Shown: positions 50,946-60,825 of the stretch, in pieces | How positions within the stretch are numbered: the first letter of the stretch is position 1 | Layout of the letters: every line of letters starts with the position of its first letter | Origin: Bacteroidales bacterium | GTDB lineage: Bacteria > Bacteroidota > Bacteroidia > Bacteroidales > F082 | Length of the DNA: 64,000 nucleotides | Assembly (NCBI GenBank): GCA_021647205.1 | Contig: JAKIVD010000003.1 | Coordinates: 1 to 64,000 of the forward strand | Direction of reading: 5' to 3' | Notes under the pieces: model-generated | Databases searched by the model: none | What the model was told of the DNA's origin: nothing | The model's input: the letters and a program-made list of their open reading frames with translations, nothing else | Program-made: the position numbers and the translations under genes

Positions 50946-53762
50946 TTATTCCTCTTCGGGCATCAACACTACCTTTAGGTAGTGGTCAGGTGTAAAATAT
51001 ACCCCGGCAGCCTTCTTCAGGTCTTGCTTTGTGGTACTGTTAACCAGGGTTTTTAGTTCGTCTGTTGTAAGCATCTTTGTTTTGTACCAGCCGGCATCCT
51101 TAATTTTTTGCAACCAGTACTTATTCTCTTTGACATTGGTCTCCAAGTCCCTGAGGTAGGTCTCTTTGGCTTTTTCCAGTTTTTCGTCTTCGGGTCCGTT
51201 CCGAACAAGGTATTTCATCTCGTTAAAGACAGTGCTGACGAGTGTGTCCACATTTTCGGGCCCGCAACCCCAGGTAACAAAGATGCTGTACTCGGGTTGG
51301 GGGTAGCGTGCAAGGCTTTGACGCGCGCCTACACCGTAAACCCCTCCCTGGTCTTCGCGCATGCTTTCGCGTAAGCGGATGTTCAGGGCTTTCATCAAAA
51401 GCTGGGCGTGCAGCCTGTTGGTCAGCGACCAGTCGAATTCACCATCCATCAAAATAGCTACCGAACTTTTGGGTTCCGTCCCTTTGTTGACGACGGCTTC
51501 GGTAATTCCGGAAGGGAACCTGGGTTTGACGTTTTTCCAACTACTGCCATTTCCTTCAGGAAGGCTGCCGAGGTATTTGGTGATGAGGGGGGTAATTTCC
51601 TCCACGGTGAAGTTGCCGACAAACACGAATTCAAAATCACCGGCATGGGAAAAACTACTTTTATAGAACGACCAGGCTTTGTCGAGATCGATACTGTTGA
51701 TTTGTTCTACCGTCGGGATGATAATGGTTCTGGGGTCGTTTTGTGTCGCCAGTTTGTAGAGTGTATCGTAAAAAACCATTTGTGGATTTTCGAGCATGAA
51801 ACGGAACTGGGTTTCCATCTGCGACTTGAAAGTTTTAATGGCTGTGGTGTCTTTGCGCGGCTCGGTAAAATAAAGGTAAGTCAGTTGAAACAAATCCTCG
51901 AGGTCCTTTTTAACGGCATTTCCCGAAACTCCCTGCGATAAAACACCGATTTGCGGCCGGACTCCAACTTTTTTCCCGGTCAGGTATTTTTTGAGTGCGA
52001 TGTTGTCGAAATCGCCAACGCCGCTCATCGACATGATCTGGCCGGCAAAACTGGCAGAAAGATAGTCTTCATCCGAAACAACCGAAGTGCCGCCGGGGCC
52101 AATAGAAGTCATCAGTATTTCATCGTTCTTAAAATCAGTGGGTTTCAGGGTGACTTTAATGCCGTTGTTCAAATAAAGGGTAGTCGTCCCAAAACTTTCG
52201 TCCGTGCTTGTTTTTACTACCGTTCCACTGGCAGGTTCGTTCGTGATCAAAGACGCTGCAACGGCCTCGTCTTCGTATTCTGTCAGTACTGTTTCCTCAA
52301 CACCGGCAATGGTTTCCAGCACTTCTTCTTCGGTCGGGACACGTACCCCCTCTTTGTCTGGTGCTGTAATCAGCACGAGCAAATTGCTGCCTTTGACCAT
52401 GTAAAAGGCAAGTTGGTTGATTTCGTCCAGTGTGATTCCGGGCAAAAATGAATTGGTCAGTACAACTTCGTTTTCGATTCCCGGAAAGGCTTTGCCCTCC
52501 AGAAAATTGGAAACATACCGGCCGACAAAACTGCGCGAATCTGTTTTGTCCTTTTCCTGAAATGCCTTTTGCAGGTTGCTTTCCATTTCGGCTTTTTGTC
52601 TTTGCAGTTCATTCTCGGTAAAACCAAACTGTTTCACCCGCCTGTTTTCTTCAATCAGCAGGGCGATGGCATCGTTGATCCTGTTTTCTTTGACCATAAC
52701 AAACATGGAGTAGGCATCTTTCGACCTGGCCAGAAAACTCCCGTAACTCACACCGCCATAAAGAAACGGTGCATCAGGATCCTGAAGGATTTCAAAAAGC
52801 CTGGCATTGAGCATACTGGTGTACAACTCAATTTTCAGCTTCAGCCGATAATCATTCATTGTTTCAAAAGGCAACTTGTCTTTTTTGTAAAGCAGCGCGG
52901 CGATGGTATAGGTTGCCTCTTTATCGGTAGCGATGGCCACTAGTGGCTGGTCGTTGTCAGGAATATTGTACACCGTTCTCGGCCTTTCTTTTTTAGGTCC
53001 TTTCAGTTTACCGAAATGGTCTTTAATCTGCTCTTCGGCAAAAACCGGGTCAATGTCGCCCACAACAATCACGGCCATCAGGTTGGGCCGGTACCAATCC
53101 TCGTAGAACCGTCTTAAGGCCTCGGGGCTGCACGAGTCGATAACCGACATTTTACCAATGGGCAGGCGTTCGGCATAGCGCGAGTTTTTCAGGATAATCG
53201 GGATATATTTCTTCATCATCCGGTCTTCGGCACCGAGGCCCAATCGCCATTCTTCGTGCACAACACCACGTTCTTTGTCAATTTCCTCATCCGAATAACT
53301 AACGTTGTGTGCCCAGTCTTCGAGCACCATGAAAGCCGAGTCGAGCAGCCCCTGCCTGTCAGCGGGCATTTGGAACATATAAACCGTTTCGTCGAAACTG
53401 GTGTAGGCATTCAGGTCGGCACCGAAGTCAACACCCGATTTCTCAAGAAAATTGATAAGGTCGTTTTTGTCGAAGTGCTTTGTCCCGTTAAAGGCCATGT
53501 GTTCATTAAAGTGGGCAATCCCCTGCTGGTCATCGTCTTCGAGCACGGAGCCGGCATTCACTACCAGGCGAAATTCCACGCGCTGTTCCGGTTTGCTGTT
53601 TTTGCGGATGTAGTATTTCAGCCCGTTGTCGAGGGTTCCGGTAATCACATTCGTGTCCTGTGGTAATTGGTCGTCAGCAACAGTTATCGAAACCTGGGCA
53701 TTTACTATAAAACCGGTCACAAAGAAAATACCGGTCAACAAAAGATAGGTGGATTTTTTCAT
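50946..53762 (-). CDS. M16-family zinc metallopeptidase (insulinase-like)
   Basis: 938 aa with signal peptide (LLLTGIFFVTGFIVNAQ). Inverted zinc motif HFNEH (His84, Glu87, His88) in GIAHFNEHMAFNGT, with the downstream Glu in VVHEEWRLG. The N-terminal half is the catalytic domain pair; the C-terminal half (about 500-938) is a second, inactive M16-like pair, as in pitrilysins of this size. Exported peptide degradation in the periplasm or at the outer membrane. A TACTTTTA-like box lies upstream of the ATG. Confidence 0.9.
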   Translation of the reverse strand: MKKSTYLLLTGIFFVTGFIVNAQVSITVADDQLPQDTNVITGTLDNGLKYYIRKNSKPEQRVEFRLVVNAGSVLEDDDQQGIAHFNEHMAFNGTKHFDKNDLINFLEKSGVDFGADLNAYTSFDETVYMFQMPADRQGLLDSAFMVLEDWAHNVSYSDEEIDKERGVVHEEWRLGLGAEDRMMKKYIPIILKNSRYAERLPIGKMSVIDSCSPEALRRFYEDWYRPNLMAVIVVGDIDPVFAEEQIKDHFGKLKGPKKERPRTVYNIPDNDQPLVAIATDKEATYTIAALLYKKDKLPFETMNDYRLKLKIELYTSMLNARLFEILQDPDAPFLYGGVSYGSFLARSKDAYSMFVMVKENRINDAIALLIEENRRVKQFGFTENELQRQKAEMESNLQKAFQEKDKTDSRSFVGRYVSNFLEGKAFPGIENEVVLTNSFLPGITLDEINQLAFYMVKGSNLLVLITAPDKEGVRVPTEEEVLETIAGVEETVLTEYEDEAVAASLITNEPASGTVVKTSTDESFGTTTLYLNNGIKVTLKPTDFKNDEILMTSIGPGGTSVVSDEDYLSASFAGQIMSMSGVGDFDNIALKKYLTGKKVGVRPQIGVLSQGVSGNAVKKDLEDLFQLTYLYFTEPRKDTTAIKTFKSQMETQFRFMLENPQMVFYDTLYKLATQNDPRTIIIPTVEQINSIDLDKAWSFYKSSFSHAGDFEFVFVGNFTVEEITPLITKYLGSLPEGNGSSWKNVKPRFPSGITEAVVNKGTEPKSSVAILMDGEFDWSLTNRLHAQLLMKALNIRLRESMREDQGGVYGVGARQSLARYPQPEYSIFVTWGCGPENVDTLVSTVFNEMKYLVRNGPEDEKLEKAKETYLRDLETNVKENKYWLQKIKDAGWYKTKMLTTDELKTLVNSTTKQDLKKAAGVYFTPDHYLKVVLMPEEE

Positions 53763-53972
53763 GCGGATGATGGGGTTTTAATTTGAGGGGTAAAAGTAAG
53801 AATTTTGATAAAGCAACAACAGATATTTGTGGCTTTCGTCGGTTAAAACCGGAATCCCCCCACTGTTCTGAATTTGCCTGTCCGAACGAAAATACTGGCA
53901 GTTTTTAATTCAGGGGGCGTATGTACAAGCCGGGCAAATACACTTATTGCTGTTGAGCGCGCCGTTCAGCGG

Positions 53973-54593
53973 TTACTTGCTCTCAAATTCCCCGGCAAAC
54001 AAATAATCGTTGTTCACAAAAAGGAAGTTTAGCGTTTTCCCCTTTGCCAGTTCTCCGTTGCGCTTGATGAGCCGGATGAACCTTTTGCTTTGCCTGCCGG
54101 AAAAAACACTCCAAAAAACAACAACATTGTAATCGGCTTTGGCATAACCGGACGGGTCAACGGCTTTGTTGTCAAAATTCTTGATAAATTGAAGCAGTTC
54201 CCTGAAATGAAGCAGGTTGGCAGTCGGGGCCTGTTTTTCAGGAGGAAAAGTGTCGAAGTGGCCTTGCCCGTTCCACTTCAGGTTCGGAAAGCCGCTTACG
54301 TAGCAATTGACATGGTAGGAGAGCAAACTGCCTTGTTTGTCGAAATAGAATGCCTGAAGTGGTTGTAAGTAGTTTTTTATTACTTCTTTTTGTGTTGTAT
54401 CAAACGTGCGTGCGAAAGTCAGAAAAGCCGTGTCGAGAAGGAAACTTTCGCCTGATGGGATTTTATACCTGTTTGCGTATTCCCGGATGGTTTGGTCCGA
54501 TCTGGGTTTTACTTGTTTAAAGCCATAGAACGCAGCACATCCCGTCAAGCCCAGTAAAACAAACATGATGAAAATGGCCGATAATTTCTTCAC
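53973..54593 (-). CDS. Putative lipoprotein, unknown function
   Basis: 206 aa. Lipoprotein signal peptide KKLSAIFIMFVLLGLTGCAAF with lipobox LTGC. Mature part has no motif I recognise; GYAKADYNVVVFWSVFSGRQSKRFIRLIKRNGEL is the most conserved-looking stretch, reminiscent of thioredoxin-like or redox-regulated folds without the Cys pair. It is 31 nt downstream of dnaX on the same strand, so it may share that transcript. Confidence 0.7.
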   Translation of the reverse strand: MKKLSAIFIMFVLLGLTGCAAFYGFKQVKPRSDQTIREYANRYKIPSGESFLLDTAFLTFARTFDTTQKEVIKNYLQPLQAFYFDKQGSLLSYHVNCYVSGFPNLKWNGQGHFDTFPPEKQAPTANLLHFRELLQFIKNFDNKAVDPSGYAKADYNVVVFWSVFSGRQSKRFIRLIKRNGELAKGKTLNFLFVNNDYLFAGEFESK

Positions 54594-54624
54594 TTGTCTT
54601 AATTTGGTAAGAGAAGGTCTCGGG

Positions 54625-56400
54625 CTAAAACCCCAGTTCCAGGTTCAATTGCTCTTTTAGTTTTACGATATCCGGATATTTTTTGGCCATCTGCTCAAAT
54701 TTCTCCCTGTCGGTGTAAGCAGTCTTTTTTTCGTTCTTTTCCGGGAATGTGGGCGTTAAAGTAAGTTGGTTGTTGCGGAGCTCCTTCTTTAGGAATTGCA
54801 ACAAGGCAGAAACGTTGAGCAAATCTTCGGCAATAATTTTGTTGTCCACTTTGTACGCTATCACAAAGTCATCCTTCAGTACCGGTTTGTATTTGGCAAT
54901 GGCACTGGCAAAACTTGGTGATTTTTCTTGGTAAGAAGCAGTAAACAGTTTCCAGCATGCTTCCAGTTTTTCCTGGTCAAACGGGGTGGTGAGAATTTGC
55001 TCAGCAGCCTCTTCTTCCTGTGGTTTATTTTTCTTCAGGGCGTTCAGGCTGTCCTTTATGGAGATATTCTTAATCTTCCGTCCGTTACCTTCAACGACAG
55101 CTTTTTTCTCCGCTTGATGCGCAGGTTTTTCTGTACCTTTTTTAACTTCTTCCAGTTTGGGTTTCTGTTGTTTCTCATAAGCCGGCTTGTCTTCCCGCAT
55201 TGGTTTTTGTACAGCTTGCGGGGTGTTTTGTGCCGGCAGTGTTTGTGTTTCGCGACCAGGCCTGACAACAGCAGCCTGCTTTTGTACGGCCTGGACCGGT
55301 GCCGCAGTCTGGCCGGTCAGGGTGAGTTGCATCAGGCAGATTTCCACGTGCAGGCGTTTGTTGTTGCTGGTTTTGTAACTCAAATCGTATTTGTTGCAAA
55401 TCTCCAGTGCCGCCAACAACCAGTTAACCCCGCACTGTGCTGCCTGCGTGGTATATTTTTCTTTCAGCGATGGGCTGGCGTGCATAAGTTGGACGGTGCC
55501 GGGGTCTTTAATAAGCAAAAGGTTGCGAAGGTGGTCGCCCAATCCGGTCATAAAATGCTGACCGTCGAAACCATTCTCAATAATTTCATTGAAGATAAGG
55601 AGTAAGTTACTCAGGTCTGCATTAAGCAATGCACCGGTAACCCTGAAATAATATTCGTAATCCAGGATGTTCAGGTTTTCGATAACATTTTTATACGTCA
55701 GTTTACTGCCGCTGAAACTCACGATCTGGTCGAAGGTGGACAGCGCATCGCGCAAGGCGCCGTCAGCCTTTTGGGCGATGGTGTGCAGGGCTTCTTCTTC
55801 GGCCTCCACATTTTCGTTTTCGGCCACGTAGGAAAGGTAGTCTGTGATGTCGTCAACAAGAATTCTGCGGAAGTCAAAAATCTGGCAGCGGGAGAGGATG
55901 GTCGGGATAATTTTATGCTTTTCGGTGGTGGCCAGGATGAACTTGGCGTAGGGCGGTGGCTCTTCCAGTGTTTTCAGAAAAGCATTGAAAGCTGCGGCCG
56001 AAAGCATGTGTACCTCATCAATAATATAGACTTTGTATTTACCAACCTGCGGGGGAATCCTGACGCGCTCCACCAGGTTGCGGATGTCGTCCACCGAGTT
56101 GTTGGACGCAGCATCCAGTTCATGAATATTAAATGAAGCACTGTCGTTAAAAGACGTGCAGCTCTCGCATTGGTTGCAGGCTTCGGTGCTGTCAGTAATG
56201 TTCTCACAATTAATGGTTTTTGCGAGAATACGGGCACAGGTTGTCTTGCCCACCCCGCGCGGGCCGGTAAAAAGGAATGCCTGTGCAAGGTGGTTGTTTT
56301 TAATGGCATTCTGAAGGGTGGAAGTGATGGCGTGCTGGCCGATGACCTGCTTGAAACTGTCCGGGCGGTATTTACGTGCTGAAACAATAAAATTCTCCAT
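54625..56400 (-). CDS. dnaX: DNA polymerase III subunit gamma/tau
   Basis: 591 aa clamp-loader ATPase. Walker A GPRGVGKTT (near residue 45), zinc-binding Cys set (CENITDSTEACNQCESC), Walker B VYIIDEVHML, sensor LATTEKHKI. Domains I-III occupy about 1-370, followed by a Lys/Glu/Gln-rich linker (about 375-460) and a tau-like C-terminal domain. I see no slippery sequence that would give the short gamma form. A TATTTTTG box at 56425-56432 is the likely promoter. Confidence 0.95.
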   Translation of the reverse strand: MENFIVSARKYRPDSFKQVIGQHAITSTLQNAIKNNHLAQAFLFTGPRGVGKTTCARILAKTINCENITDSTEACNQCESCTSFNDSASFNIHELDAASNNSVDDIRNLVERVRIPPQVGKYKVYIIDEVHMLSAAAFNAFLKTLEEPPPYAKFILATTEKHKIIPTILSRCQIFDFRRILVDDITDYLSYVAENENVEAEEEALHTIAQKADGALRDALSTFDQIVSFSGSKLTYKNVIENLNILDYEYYFRVTGALLNADLSNLLLIFNEIIENGFDGQHFMTGLGDHLRNLLLIKDPGTVQLMHASPSLKEKYTTQAAQCGVNWLLAALEICNKYDLSYKTSNNKRLHVEICLMQLTLTGQTAAPVQAVQKQAAVVRPGRETQTLPAQNTPQAVQKPMREDKPAYEKQQKPKLEEVKKGTEKPAHQAEKKAVVEGNGRKIKNISIKDSLNALKKNKPQEEEAAEQILTTPFDQEKLEACWKLFTASYQEKSPSFASAIAKYKPVLKDDFVIAYKVDNKIIAEDLLNVSALLQFLKKELRNNQLTLTPTFPEKNEKKTAYTDREKFEQMAKKYPDIVKLKEQLNLELGF

Positions 56401-56424
56401 GGAAGTGCAATAATATTAAGGTTT

Positions 56425-56432
56425 CAAAAATA
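56425..56432 (-). promoter_or_regulatory. -7 promoter box for dnaX
   Basis: Minus-strand TATTTTTG matches TAnnTTTG, 24 nt before the dnaX ATG; a TTG lies 21 nt further upstream, 2 nt off the ideal spacing. Confidence 0.6.
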
Positions 56433-56504
56433 CAATTTTCTGGCCCTTTTGCGCAACACTCAGGCGTTTGAATTATTAACAATCGTTGCCCTGCAAAAAA
56501 AACT

Positions 56505-56512
56505 TATTTTTG
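56505..56512 (+). promoter_or_regulatory. -7 box immediately upstream of the deacetylase-like gene
   Basis: TATTTTTG matches TAnnTTTG and ends 6 nt before the ATG at 56519, suggesting a leaderless mRNA. It also decides the start, because the longer frame begins upstream of this box. Confidence 0.55.
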
Positions 56513-56518
56513 TCGTTA

Positions 56519-57832
56519 ATGGAAGAATTACTGATTTACGTCCCGAAAAAAACAAGCCGGGTCCGATATGTGTTTCGGCTCGTGTTCCGGGATTTGCTGA
56601 ACTTTCCTTACCGGCTGATAACAAATACGGATGAATTTGAATCGGCTGACCAGCCCAAAATGATTTACGGGGAACGGGCGCACAGCGATGATCTTTTTTT
56701 CCGTTCCTGCGGGTTGCTGTTTAGCCGTGGTGTTGAAAGCATCGATCTGGAGCCTTTTGATTTTGATGGCGAGCAGGCATTTTTCCCGGTTTACGATAAA
56801 ACATCGGTCATTCCTTTCGATGTTTTCGCGGCTGTTTTTTATCTCGTTTCGCGTTACGAAGAGTACCAGCCTTTCGTGCGCGATGAGCACGGCAGGTTTA
56901 CCGCCCACCTTAGTATCAGTGCGCAACTCGGGGTGCTGGAGAAACCACTGGTCAATATTTGGGCGCTGATGGTAAAAAAGAAATTGCAGGAAAAAATGCC
57001 GGCGCTGAAATTCCCGGAAAGGAAATACAGGTTTGTGCCCACTTATGATATTGATTCGGCTTTTGCGTATGCACAAAAAGGGCTTGTCCGCTCTTTGGGC
57101 GGGTACTTTCTCGCCGCAAAGGCCATGAACTGGAATGATATTGCCCAACGAACACGGGTATTGATTGGTAAACAGCAAGACCCTTTCAATACTTTCGACC
57201 TTCAGATCGGCTACCAGAAAGAATACGGTTTGTGGCCAATTTATTTTATCCTCTTCGGGCGTTATAGCCAATACGATAAGAACATCAACATCCGCAACCG
57301 CTACTTTCGTTTTCTCGTAAAGCGCCTGAACGATTACGCCCGTATCGGGATTCATCCGTCGTACAATACCGTCGATCAGCCCGAACTGCTTGCTTTCGAG
57401 ATTGGCAACCTGGAAAAGGTTATCAACAAAGATGTAAGCTGCAGCCGCCAACACTTCCTGAGGCTGATACTGCCGGGTACGTACCGCAACCTGATTGAAC
57501 AGGATATTACCGACGATTATTCCATGGGCTATGCTGCGTTGCCTGGCTTTCGTGCGGGCATTTGCAGCCCGTTTAATTTTTATGACCTGGATTTGGAAAC
57601 AGAAACCAAGCTGCGCATTCACCCCTTTGCGGTAATGGACGGTACACTGCGCGATTACCTCGAACTGACACCTGCCGACGCCATCGAACAAATCAGGGTT
57701 TTGGTGGATGAAGTGAAAAAAGTAAAAGGCACTTTCGTTTCGCTTTGGCACAACGAATCGTTGAGCGACGAAAAACGCTGGAAAGGCTGGCGCAGGGTTT
57801 ATGAAGAATTGCTGAAAATGGCCATCCCGTAA
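56519..57832 (+). CDS. Polysaccharide-deacetylase-family-like protein (DUF7033-type)
   Basis: 437 aa from the ATG at 56519 (MEELLIYVPKKTSR). N-terminal domain (about 1-130) of the DUF7033 kind: VPFDVFAAVFYLVSRYEEY is the typical block. The C-terminal domain has NodB-fold-like motifs: FVPTYDIDSAFAY (Asp-Asp-type first motif), IGIHPSYNT (second, HxS-type) and FVSLWHNESL (late His). Members act on cell-wall or surface polysaccharide; some lack activity. The next gene, a FemAB/GNAT-like protein, follows 57 nt downstream; the two are a frequent pair next to each other in Bacteroidota and may both modify surface glycans. Confidence 0.78.
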   Translation: MEELLIYVPKKTSRVRYVFRLVFRDLLNFPYRLITNTDEFESADQPKMIYGERAHSDDLFFRSCGLLFSRGVESIDLEPFDFDGEQAFFPVYDKTSVIPFDVFAAVFYLVSRYEEYQPFVRDEHGRFTAHLSISAQLGVLEKPLVNIWALMVKKKLQEKMPALKFPERKYRFVPTYDIDSAFAYAQKGLVRSLGGYFLAAKAMNWNDIAQRTRVLIGKQQDPFNTFDLQIGYQKEYGLWPIYFILFGRYSQYDKNINIRNRYFRFLVKRLNDYARIGIHPSYNTVDQPELLAFEIGNLEKVINKDVSCSRQHFLRLILPGTYRNLIEQDITDDYSMGYAALPGFRAGICSPFNFYDLDLETETKLRIHPFAVMDGTLRDYLELTPADAIEQIRVLVDEVKKVKGTFVSLWHNESLSDEKRWKGWRRVYEELLKMAIP

Positions 57833-57889
57833 ACAAGAAATGTCATCAGCGCTGCAACTTAGAAAATTAACCATCAACCGGTTTACAGT

Positions 57890-58819
57890 TTGATAAAATA
57901 CCTGAAACATCATCAAATCGACCAGAAAAAATGGGACAACTGCATCCGTCAGGCTGTCAATGGAAATATTTATGCCTGCAGCTGGTACCTCGACCTTGTT
58001 CACGATGGGTGGGAAGCATTGGTTGAAAATGATTACGAAAGGGTAATGCCTTTGACCGGTGGCAGGAAATTTGGTGTTTCTTATCTTTTTCAGCCCTATT
58101 TCACGCAGCAACTGGGTGTTTTTTCGAGTAGTAAACTGAACCCCGAAATTGTCCGTGGCTTTGTTCAAAGCATTCCTTCCCATTTTAAATTTGCAGAAAT
58201 AAACCTCAACAGTTTTAATAAAATAAGCGAAGGTGTTTTGTTTGTGCCGCTCAAAAACTATGTTCTTGATCTGATTAACCCTTATGAAAAAATTTTAAAA
58301 AAATATTCTGCTAACACCAGGCGCAACCTGAAAAAAGGGCAGGCAAGCCAACTTTACCTTACTAAAAATATCAAACCCGAAGAATTGATCCAATTGTTCA
58401 GGGCCAACCGTGGCCGCAATTTGAAGTGGGACGATGCACATTACACAACCCTGCGGCGGATCATGTACACGGCAATCCATAAAGGGAAAGGGGCTCTTTA
58501 TGGTGTGTACACGGGCTTTAACGAATTGTGTGCGGCCGCTTTTTTTCTGAAGAACAACAACCGCCTGGTTTTCCTTTTCTCGGGAACGGATGAAACAGCA
58601 CGAAAAAACGGGGGCATGACCCTGCTTATCGATGGCGTAATCAGGGAATATGCCGCCAGCAAAACCATCTTTGATTTTGAAGGCTCAAACGATGAACAAC
58701 TGGCCAGGTTTTACCGGGGCTTTGGTGCCAAAGAAATTACTTATCCGGGATTGAGAATAAACAGGTTGTGCTTTCCGTTGAAACAGTCCTTCAGGTTTTA
58801 TAAGCAGTTTAAAAAATAA
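57890..58819 (+). CDS. FemAB/GNAT-like acyltransferase
   Basis: 309 aa. The second half is a GNAT-like fold: GVYTGFNELCAAAFFLKNNNRLVFLFSGTDETARKNGGMTLLIDGVIREYA, followed by DFEGSNDEQLARFYRGFGA, the pattern found in FemAB-like and lipid-II-type peptidyltransferase families. Start must be TTG at 57890 (MIKYLKHHQID), since no ATG lies early in the frame. Acyl or aminoacyl donor unknown. Placed after the deacetylase-like gene, so envelope glycan modification is a reasonable guess. Confidence 0.72.
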   Translation: MIKYLKHHQIDQKKWDNCIRQAVNGNIYACSWYLDLVHDGWEALVENDYERVMPLTGGRKFGVSYLFQPYFTQQLGVFSSSKLNPEIVRGFVQSIPSHFKFAEINLNSFNKISEGVLFVPLKNYVLDLINPYEKILKKYSANTRRNLKKGQASQLYLTKNIKPEELIQLFRANRGRNLKWDDAHYTTLRRIMYTAIHKGKGALYGVYTGFNELCAAAFFLKNNNRLVFLFSGTDETARKNGGMTLLIDGVIREYAASKTIFDFEGSNDEQLARFYRGFGAKEITYPGLRINRLCFPLKQSFRFYKQFKK

Positions 58820-58852
58820 TAATTTGCGCGTCCGCGGCTTGTTGTTTTCCTT

Positions 58853-58860
58853 TATTTTTG
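58853..58860 (+). promoter_or_regulatory. -7 promoter box for upp
   Basis: TATTTTTG matches TAnnTTTG, 14 nt before the ATG at 58875. It falls inside a longer frame from 58824, so it argues for the shorter start. Confidence 0.55.
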
Positions 58861-58874
58861 TTGGAAAAAGCGAT

Positions 58875-59528
58875 ATGCTAATTGAATTGGGAAAGGAGAA
58901 CAGTTTATTCAACCGTTTTTTGTCGGAGTTGCGCGACGAACAACTTCAGAAAGACCCCCTGCGATTCCGCAGAAACCTGGAAAGGGCAGGCGAGATATTT
59001 GCTTACGAAATCAGTAAACGGCTTGCATACAGCAAGGTAGAAGTAAGCACCCCCCTGGGCATTGCCGAAATGAACCTGCCTGATGAACAACCGGTACTGG
59101 CAACCATTTTACGTGCCGGGCTTCCATTGCACCAGGGCCTGCTGAATTATTTCGACCGGGCTGACAATGCGTTTGTTTCGGCTTACCGCAAATACAACAA
59201 AAAGGGCAGCTTTCGTATTATGCTCGATTATATTTCGTCCCCCTCCATCGACAACCGGATACTTATTCTCAGCGACCCGATGCTCGCCACCGGCGGTTCG
59301 CTCCTTTCAGCCCTGGACGGTTTACTGGCCAAGGGTAAACCCAAACACATTCACATTGTTTGCGTGCTGGCCAGCGAGGAGGGCATTAAGGCATTGAAGA
59401 AGCGGTACTCCCTTCGGAAGCTAAGCCTGTGGATTGGGGCCATTGATGATGAATTAACGGCAAAAGCATTCATAGTGCCGGGCCTGGGTGATGCCGGCGA
59501 CCTGGCTTTCGGAAAGAAAGAAGATTGA
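58875..59528 (+). CDS. upp: Uracil phosphoribosyltransferase
   Basis: 217 aa from the ATG at 58875 (MLIELGKENSLF). Converts uracil and PRPP to UMP in pyrimidine salvage. PRPP-binding loop ILSDPMLATGGSL, and the C-terminal PGLGDAGDLAFGKKED uracil-binding signature of UPRTases. ILRAGLPLHQGLL is the typical central block. The 17 upstream codons in the open frame are excluded because of the promoter at 58853. Confidence 0.92.
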   Translation: MLIELGKENSLFNRFLSELRDEQLQKDPLRFRRNLERAGEIFAYEISKRLAYSKVEVSTPLGIAEMNLPDEQPVLATILRAGLPLHQGLLNYFDRADNAFVSAYRKYNKKGSFRIMLDYISSPSIDNRILILSDPMLATGGSLLSALDGLLAKGKPKHIHIVCVLASEEGIKALKKRYSLRKLSLWIGAIDDELTAKAFIVPGLGDAGDLAFGKKED

Positions 59529-59572
59529 GACTTTGAGACGCTACTAACCACTGACAAACGACAACAGAAAAA

Positions 59573-60820
59573 ATGGCAAATGTTAAGTTAATTTACGAGA
59601 ACATCAAGATTTCAGCCAACTCTATTAAAAGCCACCTGCTACGGACAGTTTTAACGGTGATGATTATCGCTTTCGGAATCATGGCGCTGGTTGGCATACT
59701 CACGGCCATTGATGCAGTGGAGTATTTTCTGAATGAAAACTTTGCCATGATGGGGTCCAATACCTTCAATATCCAAAACCGCGACATCAGGGTGCACATC
59801 GGTGGCAACCGAAATGATGCAAGGTCTTTCAAAACCATTGACTACAAACAAGCCACTACATTTAAAAAGGAATACGACTTTCCTGTAATAACATCAATTT
59901 TTACCTATGGTACGGGCATTGCCACTATCAAATACAAATCGGAAAAAACAAACCCCAATACGCAGGTTTTAGGCACTGATGAAAACTACATCGCCACTGC
60001 CGGCCTTGAAATTGACAAGGGGCGCCTTTTTTCGGCTGCCGAGGTGCAGCTGGGAAATCATGTTACTATTCTTGGAAGTGCGGTTGCCGATAAACTTTTT
60101 AAAGCGAATGAAGACCCTCTCGGGAAGGTAGTTTCGATAGGCGCCGGAAAGTACAGGGTAATCGGGGTGCTGGCCGAAAGGGGTTCCAGTGGCGGCTTTA
60201 GTGGCGACCGTTCCTGCCTTGTTCCCCTGGCAAATGTGCGCCAGTATTTTTCGCGCCCCGATATGAATTATAAAATCAGTGTAATGGTTGCCGACCCCCA
60301 AAAAATGGATGCAGCCATTGGGGAGGCTATCGGGGTTTTCAGAAAAATACGAAACGACCGGATTGGTGATGACGACTCCTTCACCATCATAAAAAGCGAC
60401 AATATTGCCAGCATGCTGATTGGCCTGACAAGAAAAATTCAGATAGGGGCAACGGTCATCGGGCTGATAACCCTGCTCAGTGCGGCCATCGGCCTGATGA
60501 ACATCATGCTTGTTTCGGTCACAGAACGTACGCGTGAAATCGGAATCAGAAAAGCGGTGGGGGCAAGGCAGCGGACAATCCGTAACCAGTTTCTGGCCGA
60601 AGCCGTTGTGATTGCACAGATTGGCGGTGTCTTGGGAATCATTGCCGGTATGCTGATCGGTAACGCGGTTTCGTTTCTTACCGGAAGTGCTTTCATTATC
60701 CCGTGGTTGTGGATTGCTTTGGGGATAAGCCTTACCTTCGTTGTGGCCCTGGTTTCGGGAATTATTCCTGCCAACAAAGCCGCCAAACTCGACCCGATAG
60801 ACTCGTTGCGGTACGAGTAA
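59573..60820 (+). CDS. MacB/FtsX-type ABC transporter permease
   Basis: 415 aa. One N-terminal TM (LRTVLTVMIIAFGIMALVGIL), a MacB periplasmic core domain (about 45-270), then three TMs (about 285-310, 338-362, 370-400). The signature GLMNIMLVSVTERTREIGIRKAVGARQRTIRNQFLAEAVVI is diagnostic. MacB-type permeases couple ATP hydrolysis to envelope export or lipoprotein handling rather than classical transport. No ATPase gene is next to it. Convergent with the ROK gene, 5 nt apart. Confidence 0.9.
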   Translation: MANVKLIYENIKISANSIKSHLLRTVLTVMIIAFGIMALVGILTAIDAVEYFLNENFAMMGSNTFNIQNRDIRVHIGGNRNDARSFKTIDYKQATTFKKEYDFPVITSIFTYGTGIATIKYKSEKTNPNTQVLGTDENYIATAGLEIDKGRLFSAAEVQLGNHVTILGSAVADKLFKANEDPLGKVVSIGAGKYRVIGVLAERGSSGGFSGDRSCLVPLANVRQYFSRPDMNYKISVMVADPQKMDAAIGEAIGVFRKIRNDRIGDDDSFTIIKSDNIASMLIGLTRKIQIGATVIGLITLLSAAIGLMNIMLVSVTERTREIGIRKAVGARQRTIRNQFLAEAVVIAQIGGVLGIIAGMLIGNAVSFLTGSAFIIPWLWIALGISLTFVVALVSGIIPANKAAKLDPIDSLRYE

Positions 60821-60825
60821 GCCGG

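Noticed and set aside
56528-58183. 551-aa minus-strand ORF opposite the deacetylase-like and FemAB-like genes
   Set aside because: Plus-strand frames have recognisable family motifs and normal lengths; the antisense frame shows no known domain and arises from codon bias.
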